This document shows positions 1 to 9,261 of a DNA stretch of 64,000 nucleotides, piece by piece. Made by a program: the position numbers and the translations under genes. The stretch is from JAEYFP01 sp964579795 (lineage in GTDB: Bacteria > Bacillota > Clostridia > Lachnospirales > Lachnospiraceae), in NCBI GenBank assembly GCA_964579795.1, contig CAZOHM010000004.1:44315-108314 (forward strand), written 5' to 3'. Each line of letters begins with the position of its first letter. Positions within the stretch are counted from its first letter, which is position 1. The notes beneath the pieces are model-generated. The model saw nothing but the letters and a program-made list of their open reading frames with translations, was not told the DNA's origin and ran no database searches.

Positions 1-945
1 GAGTGCAATTGGAACATTCGTCAAGACTCTGTATTTTGTCGAAAAGATTCCCCATAAGGCTGCCTTTTGTTCTCCTAATCCTTTATCCGTCATAATATGA
101 TTAAATATACTCTGATCAAGTGTATCACTGATATTATATATCGTTGTACTTAAAATTACAGGCAAAATTGTCAAAATCAGTACTTTAAATACCTTTCCAT
201 ACGAATCAACAAACCTTGTCGAATCTTTTTTAGCATTATGACTCATTGTACGGTTATCGATAAGTAACATAATAGCAAGAACGATCAAACCAGCTGCCGC
301 CCCTGCACCTGTACCGAATGTGCCACCGGCTGCCCCATATGCAGACGCATATGCATCATCACGCAGCATGGATGCAACTTTTGTTCCATATTCAAATAAA
401 TATACTGCTGCAGCGATGCTGACTACAGCATTTACAATTTGTTCAATCAACTGTGATATAGCTGTTGGCATCATTGTGCCAAGCCCTTGAAAATATCCTC
501 TGATGACACCCATAATTGCAACAACAAGTAATGTTGGTGCAAGTACCTGCAGTGCAATTGCGCTCTTTGGCAAATTCATTATTTTGTCAGAAAGAAAATC
601 TGCTCCAAAAAAAACAATCAGGCAGGTTATCCCTCCTGAAAATAATGCAAATAATAATGCACCATGGTATATCTTACGTGCATTTTTATACTGTCCTTTC
701 GCTGCTCTTGCTGCAACAAGCTTTGAAACCGCTACTGGCAGGCTATATGAAGAAATAATCAACATTATTGAATAAATCTGAAATGCTGCAGAGTAATATC
801 CCATACCAGCATCTCCGATTGTCTTTTGTAATGGTACTCTATATACAAGACCAATCAATCTTGAAATAATACCTGTTACTGCAAGTATACCACCTTGTAC
901 TATAAAATTAGAATGTTTGCTCTCCCTATTTGCCATTCCCGTCAT
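1..945 (-). CDS. SpoVB/MurJ-type polysaccharide flippase, N-terminal part
   Basis: This is a polytopic membrane protein of the MOP flippase superfamily (SpoVB-like polysaccharide biosynthesis proteins), which move lipid-linked precursors across the membrane; SpoVB itself acts in spore cortex formation. I translated the minus strand by hand. The protein opens MANRESKHSNFIVQGG followed by ISRLIGLVYRVPL, a typical family start, and then runs through several hydrophobic segments. About 315 residues are visible before the window edge, against a usual 500-550, so the gene is cut by the boundary and not broken. The start is uncertain: an ATG at 975 overlaps the ybeY stop, an ATG at 945 follows AGGA, and another lies at 936. 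It is the last visible gene of the yqfC-yqfD-phoH-ybeY run. The family is clear; the exact substrate is not. Confidence 0.82.
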   Translation of the reverse strand, partial: MTGMANRESKHSNFIVQGGILAVTGIISRLIGLVYRVPLQKTIGDAGMGYYSAAFQIYSIMLIISSYSLPVAVSKLVAARAAKGQYKNARKIYHGALLFALFSGGITCLIVFFGADFLSDKIMNLPKSAIALQVLAPTLLVVAIMGVIRGYFQGLGTMMPTAISQLIEQIVNAVVSIAAAVYLFEYGTKVASMLRDDAYASAYGAAGGTFGTGAGAAAGLIVLAIMLLIDNRTMSHNAKKDSTRFVDSYGKVFKVLILTILPVILSTTIYNISDTLDQSIFNHIMTDKGLGEQKAALWGIFSTKYRVLTNVPIAL

Positions 946-971
946 GTATCCTATCTGTATGCCGTTCTTTA

Positions 972-1466
972 TCATCTCGGAATTCCAAGTATTTTCATCA
1001 ATGTTTTTTGTTTTGATTCCATTACTGTTCTGTCATCAGCTTCAATATGGTCATACCCAATTAAGTGTAGCATACTATGTACAATTAGAAAAGCAAATTC
1101 TCTTTTCGTACTATGCCCATATTCCTTTGCCTGTTCAATAATTTTATCCTGGGAAATTACAATATCGCCCAGTAACAATTCTCCTGTATCCGGATCAAAA
1201 CAATCTTCCTGCTCTTCAATTTTTGTGAAATCAGCAGGATGTTCATACTCGGCCATAGGAAAAGACAGAACATCTGTCGGCCTGTCCACCTGTCTATTCT
1301 GCATATTTATTTCATGAATTGCTTCATTATCAGTAATTAATAAATTAACAGCTGTTTCATAGGGACATTTTGCATCACAAAGCACCACCTCTACAACTTC
1401 TCTATATAAAGCTTCATAGGAAAAATCCAATTTGTTGTCTACCTCTGATTCGAAATTACATGTCAT
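972..1466 (-). CDS. ybeY: Endoribonuclease YbeY (rRNA maturation)
   Basis: YbeY is a single-strand-specific metallo-endoribonuclease that helps mature the 16S rRNA 3' end and takes part in ribosome quality control. The zinc-binding HxxxHxxxxxH motif is seen as HSMLHLIGYDH at about residues 130-140, and the upstream RPTDVLSFPM segment is also characteristic. At 164 residues it has normal length. Its ATG overlaps the phoH stop as ATGA (4 bases), so translation is probably coupled. The phoH-ybeY pairing is widely conserved in Firmicutes and supports the call. Confidence 0.95.
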   Translation of the reverse strand: MTCNFESEVDNKLDFSYEALYREVVEVVLCDAKCPYETAVNLLITDNEAIHEINMQNRQVDRPTDVLSFPMAEYEHPADFTKIEEQEDCFDPDTGELLLGDIVISQDKIIEQAKEYGHSTKREFAFLIVHSMLHLIGYDHIEADDRTVMESKQKTLMKILGIPR

Positions 1467-2506
1467 CGTTCTGTACGTTTTCCTTTCATTTTTCTATATT
1501 GTTTATGATTTGCAGACGACATCATTTGAGTCTGCTGCCTTGTCTGCTTTTCTTCATAATCTTCATAAGCCTTTACAATTTTTTGTACAAGCGGATGTCT
1601 AACTACATCCTTGCTTGTCAGTGTACAAAATCCAACATCCTCAATTTTTCCAAGCACACGTAATGCCATATCCAGACCAGATACAGTATTAGGGGCTAAA
1701 TCCTTTTGTGTACTGTCACCTGTTACTACGACTTTAGAACCAAATCCAATTCTTGTCAGAAACATCTTCATTTGTGCCGGTGTCGTATTCTGTGCTTCAT
1801 CAAGTATGATATACGCATTATCCAAAGTCCTGCCTCTCATATATGCCAAAGGTGCAACTTCAATTAATCCCTTCTCCATATTCTTCTGAAAGCTCTCCGC
1901 ACCCATTATCTGATATAAGGCATCATAAAGAGGCCTAAGATACGGATCAACTTTACTTTGCAAATCACCTGGAAGAAATCCAAGCTTCTCTCCTGCCTCT
2001 ATTGCTGGTCGTGTCAAAATAATTCTTCCCACTTCATCATTCTTAAACGCAGTAATTGCCATTGCCATTGCAAGATAAGTTTTCCCGGTTCCGGCCGGTC
2101 CTGTCCCAAAAACAATCATTTTCTTTCGAATTGCATCAACATATTCTTTTTGTCCAAGTGTTTTTGGCTTAACAGGTTTTCCTGACATAGTATGGCAAAT
2201 CAAATCTTGATCAATAGTAAGAACAGCATCCTGTTTTTCTTCCATCAGCATTGCAATTGTATAGTCAACATTCTGCTCATGAATTACATTTCCTCGTCTG
2301 GACAATTCCTGAAGCTGTGTAAGAACTATGGCCGCCTTATCAGTTTGTTGTTCCAGTCCAATGATTTTTATTCCATCATTTCGATCCACTATTGTCACCT
2401 GAAATGATCTCTCGATTTTCTTCAAATACTCATCAAATGCACCATATATATTTTTAGCGTGTTCCGGTTCAATCATCATGACACGCTCCGTGATTCCATC
2501 TTTCAT
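1463..2506 (-). CDS. phoH: PhoH family P-loop ATPase
   Basis: A cytoplasmic PhoH-like ATPase, associated with RNA metabolism through its constant linkage to ybeY, although its precise reaction is not settled. Walker A is GPAGTGKT at residues 136-143, and the Walker B region reads YIILDEAQNTTPAQMK, typical of PhoH. The roughly 120 residues before the P-loop match the usual Firmicute N-terminal extension, and 347 residues is a normal length. AGGAAACTCT precedes the ATG. The start overlaps the yqfD stop by 4 bases and the end overlaps ybeY by 4 bases, so the three are tightly coupled. Confidence 0.95.
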   Translation of the reverse strand: MKDGITERVMMIEPEHAKNIYGAFDEYLKKIERSFQVTIVDRNDGIKIIGLEQQTDKAAIVLTQLQELSRRGNVIHEQNVDYTIAMLMEEKQDAVLTIDQDLICHTMSGKPVKPKTLGQKEYVDAIRKKMIVFGTGPAGTGKTYLAMAMAITAFKNDEVGRIILTRPAIEAGEKLGFLPGDLQSKVDPYLRPLYDALYQIMGAESFQKNMEKGLIEVAPLAYMRGRTLDNAYIILDEAQNTTPAQMKMFLTRIGFGSKVVVTGDSTQKDLAPNTVSGLDMALRVLGKIEDVGFCTLTSKDVVRHPLVQKIVKAYEDYEEKQTRQQTQMMSSANHKQYRKMKGKRTER

Positions 2507-3735
2507 AGAGTTTCCTGCCTTTCATTGTTTTCTACAATCATACTAATTACCCCTTCAGCAGTTCCATCTGTTTCCATAATCTTTATTGTAACATTATTTT
2601 CTATGATTTGTATCCCTTTTTCTACTAATTTATCGACAAACCTGTTCATTTCATTTTCAAGAAGCGCTGTAAGCTGCTCATCCGAATATGATGTTTTTGT
2701 GTGTAAGCATTCATAGACTGTTTTATTTGCATATAATACTCTTTTTTGAAACAGTGCGGCAACTGAATTTTCGTTCCAGACACTTATACAATTGTACTTT
2801 TCATATGGATTAGTCCGCTCCGATTGAATTCTATAATTCCCCAATATAAAATCCATGCTTTTTACATAGTTCCCTGAATAATATTCTTTAATATAATCTC
2901 GTTTCAATACGTTTCTATACATATACTTTGTTTCAATTTCAATATCTGCATCCGGCTTTACATATTCAATTTTTTGAACCTCCATTGCATCATTTTGAAT
3001 CGGAATTCCCCCAGATACAAGCATATCTCCTTTATTTACTTCCATATCAGAAGTAACAAGTGGTATTCCGTTTCTTGTAACAATATTCCTAACAATTCCT
3101 GTATAATTGCTAAAAATGTTTTCAGACAGACTCACATTACTGCCATGAGTGTTACTACCATCAGATAAATTTCCTGTATATGCATCCGGCAGTGGCTGTA
3201 TTAAGTTTTCATTCATTTCCAAAACCAGACGGACTCCATCTATTTTAACTGAGACCCAGGTAATCTGCGGAAAACTGGCTCGTATTGTTTTCTCAATATC
3301 TTCACATATGATTTTATTCTTTGCGATTCCGGTTACTATCTGTTGCTCAGCTAAAAAATCATACAAAAGATCATTCGTTACAATTTGATTTCCTTTTAGC
3401 TCGATTTCCCAAATAAAACAAGACACATACCAAAGCATTAATGCACAAATCAGTAAACCAGCTTGAAATGCTCTGTGTTTTCTATACCTATACATCAAAA
3501 AAGGAAAACCCCTTCTTTCCAGAACTCGTATTCTTGTACGTGTTTTACGTGCAACCGGACGCAGGCAAAAGAAACCTTTAATAGAAATATTCATTTCATA
3601 TCTGTCAGTTGTTCGAATTACATTCCAAAGTAAAAGATTCTGACTGGTACACAAATTCATAAACCGTTCAGGTGCAAAACCATAAACCGATATTCTGACA
3701 TATCCCTTCAAATAACGTATCAGGCAAAGTATCAA
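2503..3735 (-). CDS. yqfD: Sporulation protein YqfD
   Basis: YqfD is a membrane protein made under the mother-cell sporulation programme in Bacillus; its paired partner is YqfC, and its biochemical role is unknown. The N-terminus IRYLKGYVRISVYGFAPERF is the family hallmark, and a single hydrophobic segment lies near residues 107-125. The bulk is predicted to be on the outer or intermembrane side. The start is a TTG at 3735, preceded by AAAGGTAGG; no better ATG fits the conserved N-terminus. At 410 residues it has the usual length. It sits 8 bases after yqfC and overlaps phoH. Confidence 0.93.
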   Translation of the reverse strand: MILCLIRYLKGYVRISVYGFAPERFMNLCTSQNLLLWNVIRTTDRYEMNISIKGFFCLRPVARKTRTRIRVLERRGFPFLMYRYRKHRAFQAGLLICALMLWYVSCFIWEIELKGNQIVTNDLLYDFLAEQQIVTGIAKNKIICEDIEKTIRASFPQITWVSVKIDGVRLVLEMNENLIQPLPDAYTGNLSDGSNTHGSNVSLSENIFSNYTGIVRNIVTRNGIPLVTSDMEVNKGDMLVSGGIPIQNDAMEVQKIEYVKPDADIEIETKYMYRNVLKRDYIKEYYSGNYVKSMDFILGNYRIQSERTNPYEKYNCISVWNENSVAALFQKRVLYANKTVYECLHTKTSYSDEQLTALLENEMNRFVDKLVEKGIQIIENNVTIKIMETDGTAEGVISMIVENNERQETL

Positions 3736-3743
3736 CGAAAATC

Positions 3744-4046
3744 CTACCTTTCATATTTTAGACTTTGGATTTCACCACTTATTTTCATTTCTTCGCTTGT
3801 ATAGTATTCAATCTTCAGTCTACTGCCTGATATTCTAAGCAGACACGTTTTTGTCGATATGGAAATTATACTATCTGTATACTCCAGAATTCCCCTGTAG
3901 TTTTCAATATACATTTCTTGATATCCCGTAATAGAAACAATGGCAGAACCCAGAATTAAATCTTTTGGAAAATTCAAGGATTCTACCATGTTGTATTTCA
4001 TATTCTTTTTCATTGAAGCCTGCCGGCTTTTTTCTTTTCTTTTCAT
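3744..4046 (-). CDS. yqfC: Sporulation protein YqfC (YabP/YqfC family)
   Basis: A small soluble protein of the YabP/YqfC family, made during sporulation; its molecular function is unknown. The core SLNFPKDLILGSAIVSITGY, followed by an IENYRGILEY segment, fits the family, and 100 residues is normal length. No clear Shine-Dalgarno sequence precedes the ATG at 4046, and an internal ATG at residue 12 is an alternative start. It is the first gene of the run with yqfD, phoH and ybeY, the same order as in Bacillus. Confidence 0.9.
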   Translation of the reverse strand: MKRKEKSRQASMKKNMKYNMVESLNFPKDLILGSAIVSITGYQEMYIENYRGILEYTDSIISISTKTCLLRISGSRLKIEYYTSEEMKISGEIQSLKYER

Positions 4047-4084
4047 GTTTATCTATATGAAAAGAAAACAAGTCCTATTCGACT

Positions 4085-4564
4085 TTATTTATGATATGGT
4101 TCATGATTTATGATTCGAAAGCTGCGATAAATTTGTTCTAACAACAGAACACGCATCAATTGATGAGGAAATGTCATTTTAGAAAAACTGAGTTTTATAT
4201 CAGCCCGTTTGGAAACAGAAGTGTGTAAGCCAAGTGAACCACCAATCACAAACTGAATGTCGCTACACCCCGAAAGCGAAATGCGTTCAATTTCTTGTGA
4301 TAAATCGACAGAATCCATCATTCTTCCACTAATTTCAAGTGTAATCACGACTGAACCGGTTTTAATACTTCGAAGAATTCTTTCACCTTCCAAAAGCTTG
4401 ACCTTCTCATCCAGAGACAATCCCTGCTTATCCGGTGTCTTTTCATCAATAACCTCAATAATTCTTAACTTACAATATTTCGTTAACCGCTTGGAATACT
4501 CAGAAACTGCGTCTTTCCAATACGCCTCCTTCAGCTTTCCAACACAAATTATATCAATGTTCAT
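4085..4564 (-). CDS. rlmH: 23S rRNA (pseudouridine1915-N3)-methyltransferase RlmH
   Basis: RlmH is a SPOUT-fold methyltransferase that uses S-adenosylmethionine to methylate pseudouridine 1915 in helix 69 of 23S rRNA on assembled ribosomes. I take the start at MNIDIICVGKLKE because this is the family N-terminus and gives exactly 159 residues, the usual size; a longer reading frame extends upstream into the neighbour. The knot region shows FVIGGSLGLH, and the C-terminus is HQLMRVLLLEQIYRSFRIIN, both diagnostic. The start overlaps the end of the zinc-ribbon gene upstream by 11 bases, implying co-translation. Confidence 0.95.
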   Translation of the reverse strand: MNIDIICVGKLKEAYWKDAVSEYSKRLTKYCKLRIIEVIDEKTPDKQGLSLDEKVKLLEGERILRSIKTGSVVITLEISGRMMDSVDLSQEIERISLSGCSDIQFVIGGSLGLHTSVSKRADIKLSFSKMTFPHQLMRVLLLEQIYRSFRIINHEPYHK

Positions 4565-5405
4565 AAATCTCCGTATACAAATCATCAATTGTTTTTTCAA
4601 GAAACGATGGTTCAATATCGCCGAACTGTTCCCGAAGCTTCTGATTCATAAATTCTATCCGTTTAAAATACCTAACCTCTTCAGCAAGCTCATTATTCTG
4701 TGCAAGTCCTGCTGCAGTATCCAGTGATTCTCTCGTATACTGTCCAAGAAAAAACTTTAGAATATCTTCTGTTTTCTGCTCTTCAGCTGAAGCCATGGAA
4801 GCATATTTTCTGGAATCCACAAATGACTTAATACCAATTGCGATAAAAATGCAGAACATCACAAGCATCGTAATAAAAGAAATCATCCGGATATTTGGTG
4901 CTAAGGAAACCGGAATAATTCCAGTTAAAATTAAAATAATCGCAATAATACCAAGCACACCTGCAAATAGCAACGCATATGCAGATGAACGATAATTTTC
5001 TGCCTTTTCTGACGCTTTAACAAAAACTGCACCTTTTCCAGTCTGACATTGTGCTTCTTTCTGTTCAGTGTCCTGTAAATCATCCACTTCTTTAGTCTTC
5101 TTTGCCTGTTCTTTCGAAAAAACGCTCGTCAAACGTTCTGCCAGGCGCAGCTCTTCTTCGTTAATCTCAATGAACCAGCTTTCTGTTTCAGGTACTGTTT
5201 CATCATTTCGAAGATTGACAAACGAAACACCACCAAATTCAAGAAAACTTGCAAGCTGCTCCATTTCATCTTTCTCACCAAAAATATATTTTACAACCTG
5301 TTGATTCTTAATTTGATCCAAAGACTCCACAAGTATTGCATTGCAATCACTGCAAACAGATATTCCAGCTTTATATTCATTTTTACAATTTGGACACCAA
5401 GGCAT
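4554..5405 (-). CDS. Zinc-ribbon membrane protein, function unknown
   Basis: I do not recognise a function. The protein begins with a zinc ribbon, CPNC at residues 4-7 and CSDC at 18-21, followed by a segment of about 70 residues (YIFGEKDEMEQLASFLEFGG) resembling the small signal-transducing DUF2007 fold. An acidic, Gln/Glu-rich linker follows, then two hydrophobic segments near residues 142-165 and 172-195, and a helical C-terminal tail rich in charged residues. It overlaps rlmH by 11 bases and starts 15 bases after the nfnB stop. Its neighbour beyond nfnAB (7795-9243) is also a zinc-ribbon membrane protein. Confidence 0.75.
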   Translation of the reverse strand: MPWCPNCKNEYKAGISVCSDCNAILVESLDQIKNQQVVKYIFGEKDEMEQLASFLEFGGVSFVNLRNDETVPETESWFIEINEEELRLAERLTSVFSKEQAKKTKEVDDLQDTEQKEAQCQTGKGAVFVKASEKAENYRSSAYALLFAGVLGIIAIILILTGIIPVSLAPNIRMISFITMLVMFCIFIAIGIKSFVDSRKYASMASAEEQKTEDILKFFLGQYTRESLDTAAGLAQNNELAEEVRYFKRIEFMNQKLREQFGDIEPSFLEKTIDDLYTEIYEH

Positions 5406-5419
5406 ATGATTCCCTCACT

Positions 5420-6805
5420 TTATAAATTACTCAAATATTCATCAATACCTTTGGCAGCAGCTTTACCAGCTCCCATTGCAAGAATCACTGTCGCGGCACC
5501 GGTAACAGCATCTCCACCTGCAAACACACCTTCCTTTGAGGTCTTTCCAAACTCCTCATCAGCAACAATACACTTGTACTTATTTGTATCCAATCCTTTA
5601 GTTGTTGATGAAATCAATGGATTTGGAGATGTTCCAAGTGACATGATTACTGTATCCAGTTCCAATTCAAACTCTGAATTTTCTACAACTACAGGCCTTC
5701 TTCTACCGGACTCATCAGGTGCACCAAGTTCCATTTTGACACACTTCATACCACGAACCCAGCCATTATCATCTACAAGAATCTCTGTTGGATTTGTCAA
5801 AAGATTAAATTTAATTCCTTCTTCTTTTGCATGATGTACTTCCTCAACTCTGGCAGGAAGTTCTTCTTCGCTGCGTCGATATACAACTGTAACTTCTGCG
5901 CCAAGTCTGAGTGCTGTTCTTGCTGCATCCATTGCAACATTACCGCCGCCTACTACTGCAACCTTTTTACCAGGTTTGATTGGCGTATCATATGCTTCAT
6001 CAAAAGCCTTCATCAAGTTATTTCTTGTTAAATATTCATTTGCAGAAAATACACCATTTGCATTTTCACCCGGAATACCCATAAACTTTGGAAGACCTGC
6101 TCCTGAACCGATAAAGACTGCCTGAAAGCCCTCTTCTTCCATCAATTCGTCAATCGTAGTTGATTTACCAATTACGACGTTCGTTTCGATTTTTACTCCA
6201 AGTGCCTTTACATTTTCAATTTCTTCTGCAACAACCTTCTTTTTTGGAAGACGGAATTCAGGAATTCCATATACAAGAACTCCTCCCGGTTCATGAAGTG
6301 CTTCAAAGATAGTAACATCATACCCTTTCTTTGCCAAATCTCCTGCACATGTCAGTCCAGCAGGTCCGGATCCGATAACAGCCACCTTATAAGGTTTTTT
6401 CTCGGATACGTTCTGTGGTTTCAAATGATTGTCTCTGGACCAGTCTGCAACAAATCGTTCCAATTTTCCGATAGAAATAGATTCTCCCTTTATTCCTCTG
6501 ATACAACGTCCCTCACATTGGCTTTCCTGCGGGCACACACGTCCGCAAACAGCAGGTAATGCAGATGACTGCGCTATCACTTTACTTGCCTCAGCAAAAT
6601 TTCCTTCCTTAACTTCATGAATAAAAGCAGGGATATTAATTGCAACTGGACATCCTTCTATACATTTTGCATTTTTGCAGTTAATACATCTAGAAGCTTC
6701 TTCAACTGCCTCTGTTTCATTATAACCAAGACAAACCTCTTGAAAGTTTGTCGCTCTTTCCTTTGCATCCTGCTCTCTGACAGGTACCTTTTTCAAAACA
6801 TCCAT
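5420..6805 (-). CDS. nfnB: NADPH-binding subunit of bifurcating ferredoxin:NADP oxidoreductase (NfnB; GltA-like)
   Basis: This subunit belongs to the glutamate-synthase small-subunit/SudA family. Next to nfnA it is best read as NfnB, which with NfnA couples NADH, reduced ferredoxin and NADP+ by flavin-based electron bifurcation in the cytosol. The N-terminal domain carries the two Cys clusters for [4Fe-4S] centres (CINCKNAKCIEGCP near residue 40 and CGRVCPQESQCEGRC near 90). The FAD site is VIGSGPAGLTCA near 145, and the NADPH site is VVGGGNVAMDAARTALRLG near 285. The length, 461 residues, fits. Its ATG shares one base with the nfnA stop (TAATG). No large glutamate synthase subunit is nearby, which argues against a GOGAT role. 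Confidence 0.88.
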   Translation of the reverse strand: MDVLKKVPVREQDAKERATNFQEVCLGYNETEAVEEASRCINCKNAKCIEGCPVAINIPAFIHEVKEGNFAEASKVIAQSSALPAVCGRVCPQESQCEGRCIRGIKGESISIGKLERFVADWSRDNHLKPQNVSEKKPYKVAVIGSGPAGLTCAGDLAKKGYDVTIFEALHEPGGVLVYGIPEFRLPKKKVVAEEIENVKALGVKIETNVVIGKSTTIDELMEEEGFQAVFIGSGAGLPKFMGIPGENANGVFSANEYLTRNNLMKAFDEAYDTPIKPGKKVAVVGGGNVAMDAARTALRLGAEVTVVYRRSEEELPARVEEVHHAKEEGIKFNLLTNPTEILVDDNGWVRGMKCVKMELGAPDESGRRRPVVVENSEFELELDTVIMSLGTSPNPLISSTTKGLDTNKYKCIVADEEFGKTSKEGVFAGGDAVTGAATVILAMGAGKAAAKGIDEYLSNL

Positions 6806-7695
6806 TACTTGTCACCTCCACAGTTTCCGCATCCACCGTGGTGGGTGTCTCCTTCTTTTGCTTTCAGTAAAGCACGTCCTTCTTCAGACTTATATAATTG
6901 CTGACGTTTCATTGCCTCTTCAAAATTCACAGCATGTCCATCAAATTCCGGTCCATCAACACATGCAAATTTCACTTTGCCGTCAACAGTTACTCGACAT
7001 GCACCACACATACCAGTGCCATCAACCATTATAGGATTCAGGCTGACAATCGTTGGAAGATTTAGCTCCTTTGTAAGCAGGCAAACAAATTTCATCATAA
7101 TCATTGGGCCAATCGCAACACACTGATCATAAATAATTTTCTGATTATTTACAAGATCTTTAATTACCTCTGTTACCATACCCTTTCTCTTATAGGATCC
7201 ATCATCTGTTGTTACATATAAATTTCCCGCAACAGCTTCCATCTCCTTTTCAAGAATTAAAAGTTCCTTATTTTTAGCTCCTACTATTACATCAGCCATA
7301 ACACCGTGCTCATGAAGCCACTTAACTTGCGGATATACCGGTGCCGTACCAACACCACCTGCAACAAATAACAATTTCTTCTTTTTTAAGCTTTCCAAAT
7401 CCTCATGTACAAACTCGGACGGTTGACCAAGTGGACCCGTAAAGTCTCTAAAACTGTCTCCTGCCTTAAGTTTTGACATTTTCTCAGTGGATGCGCCAAC
7501 TGTTTGAAAAACGATCGTAATTGTTCCTACTTTTCTGTCATAATCACAAATTGTAAGTGGAATACGTTCTCCAATTTCATCCATCTTGACAATCACAAAC
7601 TGTCCCGGTAAACATGACTTTGCTATTCTTTTTGCTTCAACATCCATCATGTAAATGTTTTCCGCAAGCATTTCAGCTTTTAAAATTTTGTACAT
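6805..7695 (-). CDS. nfnA: NADH-binding subunit of bifurcating ferredoxin:NADP oxidoreductase (NfnA; SudB-like)
   Basis: A dihydroorotate-dehydrogenase electron-transfer-like flavoprotein that binds FAD, NAD(H) and a [2Fe-2S] cluster; with NfnB it would form the Nfn complex that balances NADH, NADPH and ferredoxin. The start MYKILKAEML is chosen because AGGAGGAG lies just upstream. An FAD-binding barrel spans about residues 1-100 (RIPLTICDYD), a Rossmann NAD domain begins with FVAGGVGTAPVYPQ, and the cluster motif DGTGMCGACRV...FACVDGPEFDGH lies near residues 220-250. A C-terminal HHGGCGNCGG tail adds two further cysteines. Confidence 0.88.
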   Translation of the reverse strand: MYKILKAEMLAENIYMMDVEAKRIAKSCLPGQFVIVKMDEIGERIPLTICDYDRKVGTITIVFQTVGASTEKMSKLKAGDSFRDFTGPLGQPSEFVHEDLESLKKKKLLFVAGGVGTAPVYPQVKWLHEHGVMADVIVGAKNKELLILEKEMEAVAGNLYVTTDDGSYKRKGMVTEVIKDLVNNQKIIYDQCVAIGPMIMMKFVCLLTKELNLPTIVSLNPIMVDGTGMCGACRVTVDGKVKFACVDGPEFDGHAVNFEEAMKRQQLYKSEEGRALLKAKEGDTHHGGCGNCGGDK

Positions 7696-7759
7696 ATACC
7701 TACTCCTCCTGGGCTTTATCAATTTGTTTTTACTTTTCCATAATTGCAACCCATTTATT

Positions 7760-7788
7760 AATATAATTCATCAATACCAAAAAGGCAA
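7760..7788 (-). promoter_or_regulatory. Candidate sigma-A promoter for nfnAB
   Basis: On the minus strand TTGCCT (7783-7788) and TATATT (7760-7765) are separated by 17 bases, about 65 bases upstream of the nfnA start. It would let nfnAB be transcribed apart from the zinc-ribbon gene upstream. The -35 box is only a partial match. Confidence 0.4.
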
Positions 7789-7794
7789 TCACTT

Positions 7795-9243
7795 TTAATA
7801 AAGAACCGAAAATTCATAATCTCCTTTTACAATATTGATATTTGCTTTATATAATTCACCTGTTCTGACATCAACAGCAAAAATACGATCTGTCTTTTCT
7901 TTTTTTCCATTTTTAGATTGATATTCATCAACCAGATAATAATTTCGACTGCCAGCACCATATGCAGCAGTGCAAATATACTCATTTGAATCCGTTGTAT
8001 CACCTTTCGTCAGTAAAAAGAACTTTATCGCAGCTTCCGCAGTTGCTTTATCTACTATTGTAGCAATTTGCAGATTATAGTTTCCCTGAACAATTTTACT
8101 GACAACACCATCCTTACTAATATTGGCAAAGCAAAACTGACTTTGTCCAAGTGGCATGGCAATTGGCAGACTATATATTTCCGAGTCTGTTGTCGGGCTT
8201 GTTCCGTCTGTTGTATAGTATACAATTCCCTCTTCCGGCTCTTCTATTTTTATCAAAACAGGCGAGTCATATTTCCCGCTTTTTGTCAAAAGTACAGGTT
8301 CATTAGGAATCTTGTACTCAATTGTATAAGTTTTTTGAATGCATTCACTCATAATTCCTTTTTCATTTACATATATAGCCGATACAATTGTTGTTCCTTC
8401 CTCAAGAAACAATGCGGATGTATATTTCACGGAGTTTTCATCAGGAATAGAACCATCCAATGAATAATACACGGTTCCATTTCCATTTGCCATAATTCTT
8501 AATGTTTCCGGTTCATAATACGTTCCCTCTTCCAAACTAAACTCCGGTGGCACAGACACATACGCATTAAATTTCGTCATGATTGATGTGTCGCCGCTCT
8601 CACTAATCAGCTTTCCAATTGCAAGATTATCATTCTTAGCCTCATAATCTGCAACAAGACGCTCATAAATATCCATATCTCTTGGAAACTGATCAATGAT
8701 CTCCATTAAAACAGCAATTGACTCATCATATTTTTCAAGAGCAAAATATCCATCAGACAGAAGCAGTTTTGTTTTTTCTTCATCCTGTTTTAAAGAAATC
8801 GCATGTTTCGTTGTATTAATTGAAGCATCATATGCTCCATTTTCAAACTCACGAAGTGCCTTTTCATACTGGAAATCGTAAGAATAATATTGATTAAAGC
8901 TTGTAACTGCCAATCCAATCAATACCGTGATAATGATTCCTGTACAACATATCAGAATCATCTTCTTAACGGATCTATGCTTTCTTTTTTGGACTGTTGC
9001 AGAAACTGGTATCGGTCTGATACCTGTTGAATCCATATCTGTCGTTGATTTTAATTGTACCTCTTCAGCTGTACTGGCACCTGAAAGCTCTTCTGCCACT
9101 CCTGAAAGTGTCACATTGATTCGTTCTTCTATTTCCGGCTCAAAATCAGGAACAATCCGAATCTCTTCTCCACAGTTTTCACAGTATAGATGGCCTTCTT
9201 TCAGTTCTGTATTGCATTTTGGACATACCATATGTTCACTCAT
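7795..9243 (-). CDS. Zinc-ribbon, membrane-anchored TPR protein with two chitobiase-type repeats
   Basis: No function is known to me, but the architecture is clear. An N-terminal zinc ribbon (CPKC at residues 7-10, CENC at 22-25) is followed by an acidic linker and one transmembrane segment at about 91-112. TPR-like helices follow at about 125-215 (GAYDASINTTKHAISLKQDE). Next come two copies of the beta-sandwich found at the C-terminus of chitobiase (YYSLDGSIPDENS... and YYTTDGTSPTTDS...), at about 235-305 and 315-385, and a final domain resembling an exposed sensor (YLVDEYQSKNGKKEKTDRIF). The expected topology is cytoplasmic ribbon and extracellular repeats. It lies between folD and nfnA. 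Confidence 0.8.
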   Translation of the reverse strand: MSEHMVCPKCNTELKEGHLYCENCGEEIRIVPDFEPEIEERINVTLSGVAEELSGASTAEEVQLKSTTDMDSTGIRPIPVSATVQKRKHRSVKKMILICCTGIIITVLIGLAVTSFNQYYSYDFQYEKALREFENGAYDASINTTKHAISLKQDEEKTKLLLSDGYFALEKYDESIAVLMEIIDQFPRDMDIYERLVADYEAKNDNLAIGKLISESGDTSIMTKFNAYVSVPPEFSLEEGTYYEPETLRIMANGNGTVYYSLDGSIPDENSVKYTSALFLEEGTTIVSAIYVNEKGIMSECIQKTYTIEYKIPNEPVLLTKSGKYDSPVLIKIEEPEEGIVYYTTDGTSPTTDSEIYSLPIAMPLGQSQFCFANISKDGVVSKIVQGNYNLQIATIVDKATAEAAIKFFLLTKGDTTDSNEYICTAAYGAGSRNYYLVDEYQSKNGKKEKTDRIFAVDVRTGELYKANINIVKGDYEFSVLY

Positions 9244-9261
9244 CCCTGTAATATGAAATTT

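Noticed and set aside
503..775. Plus-strand frame opposite the flippase gene
   Set aside because: It is antisense to a clearly coding minus-strand membrane protein and shows no ribosome site or family resemblance.
5420..7695. Annotation as glutamate synthase small subunit plus dihydroorotate dehydrogenase electron-transfer protein
   Set aside because: No large GOGAT subunit or pyrD is nearby, and the adjacent order of the two genes is the one known for NfnAB.
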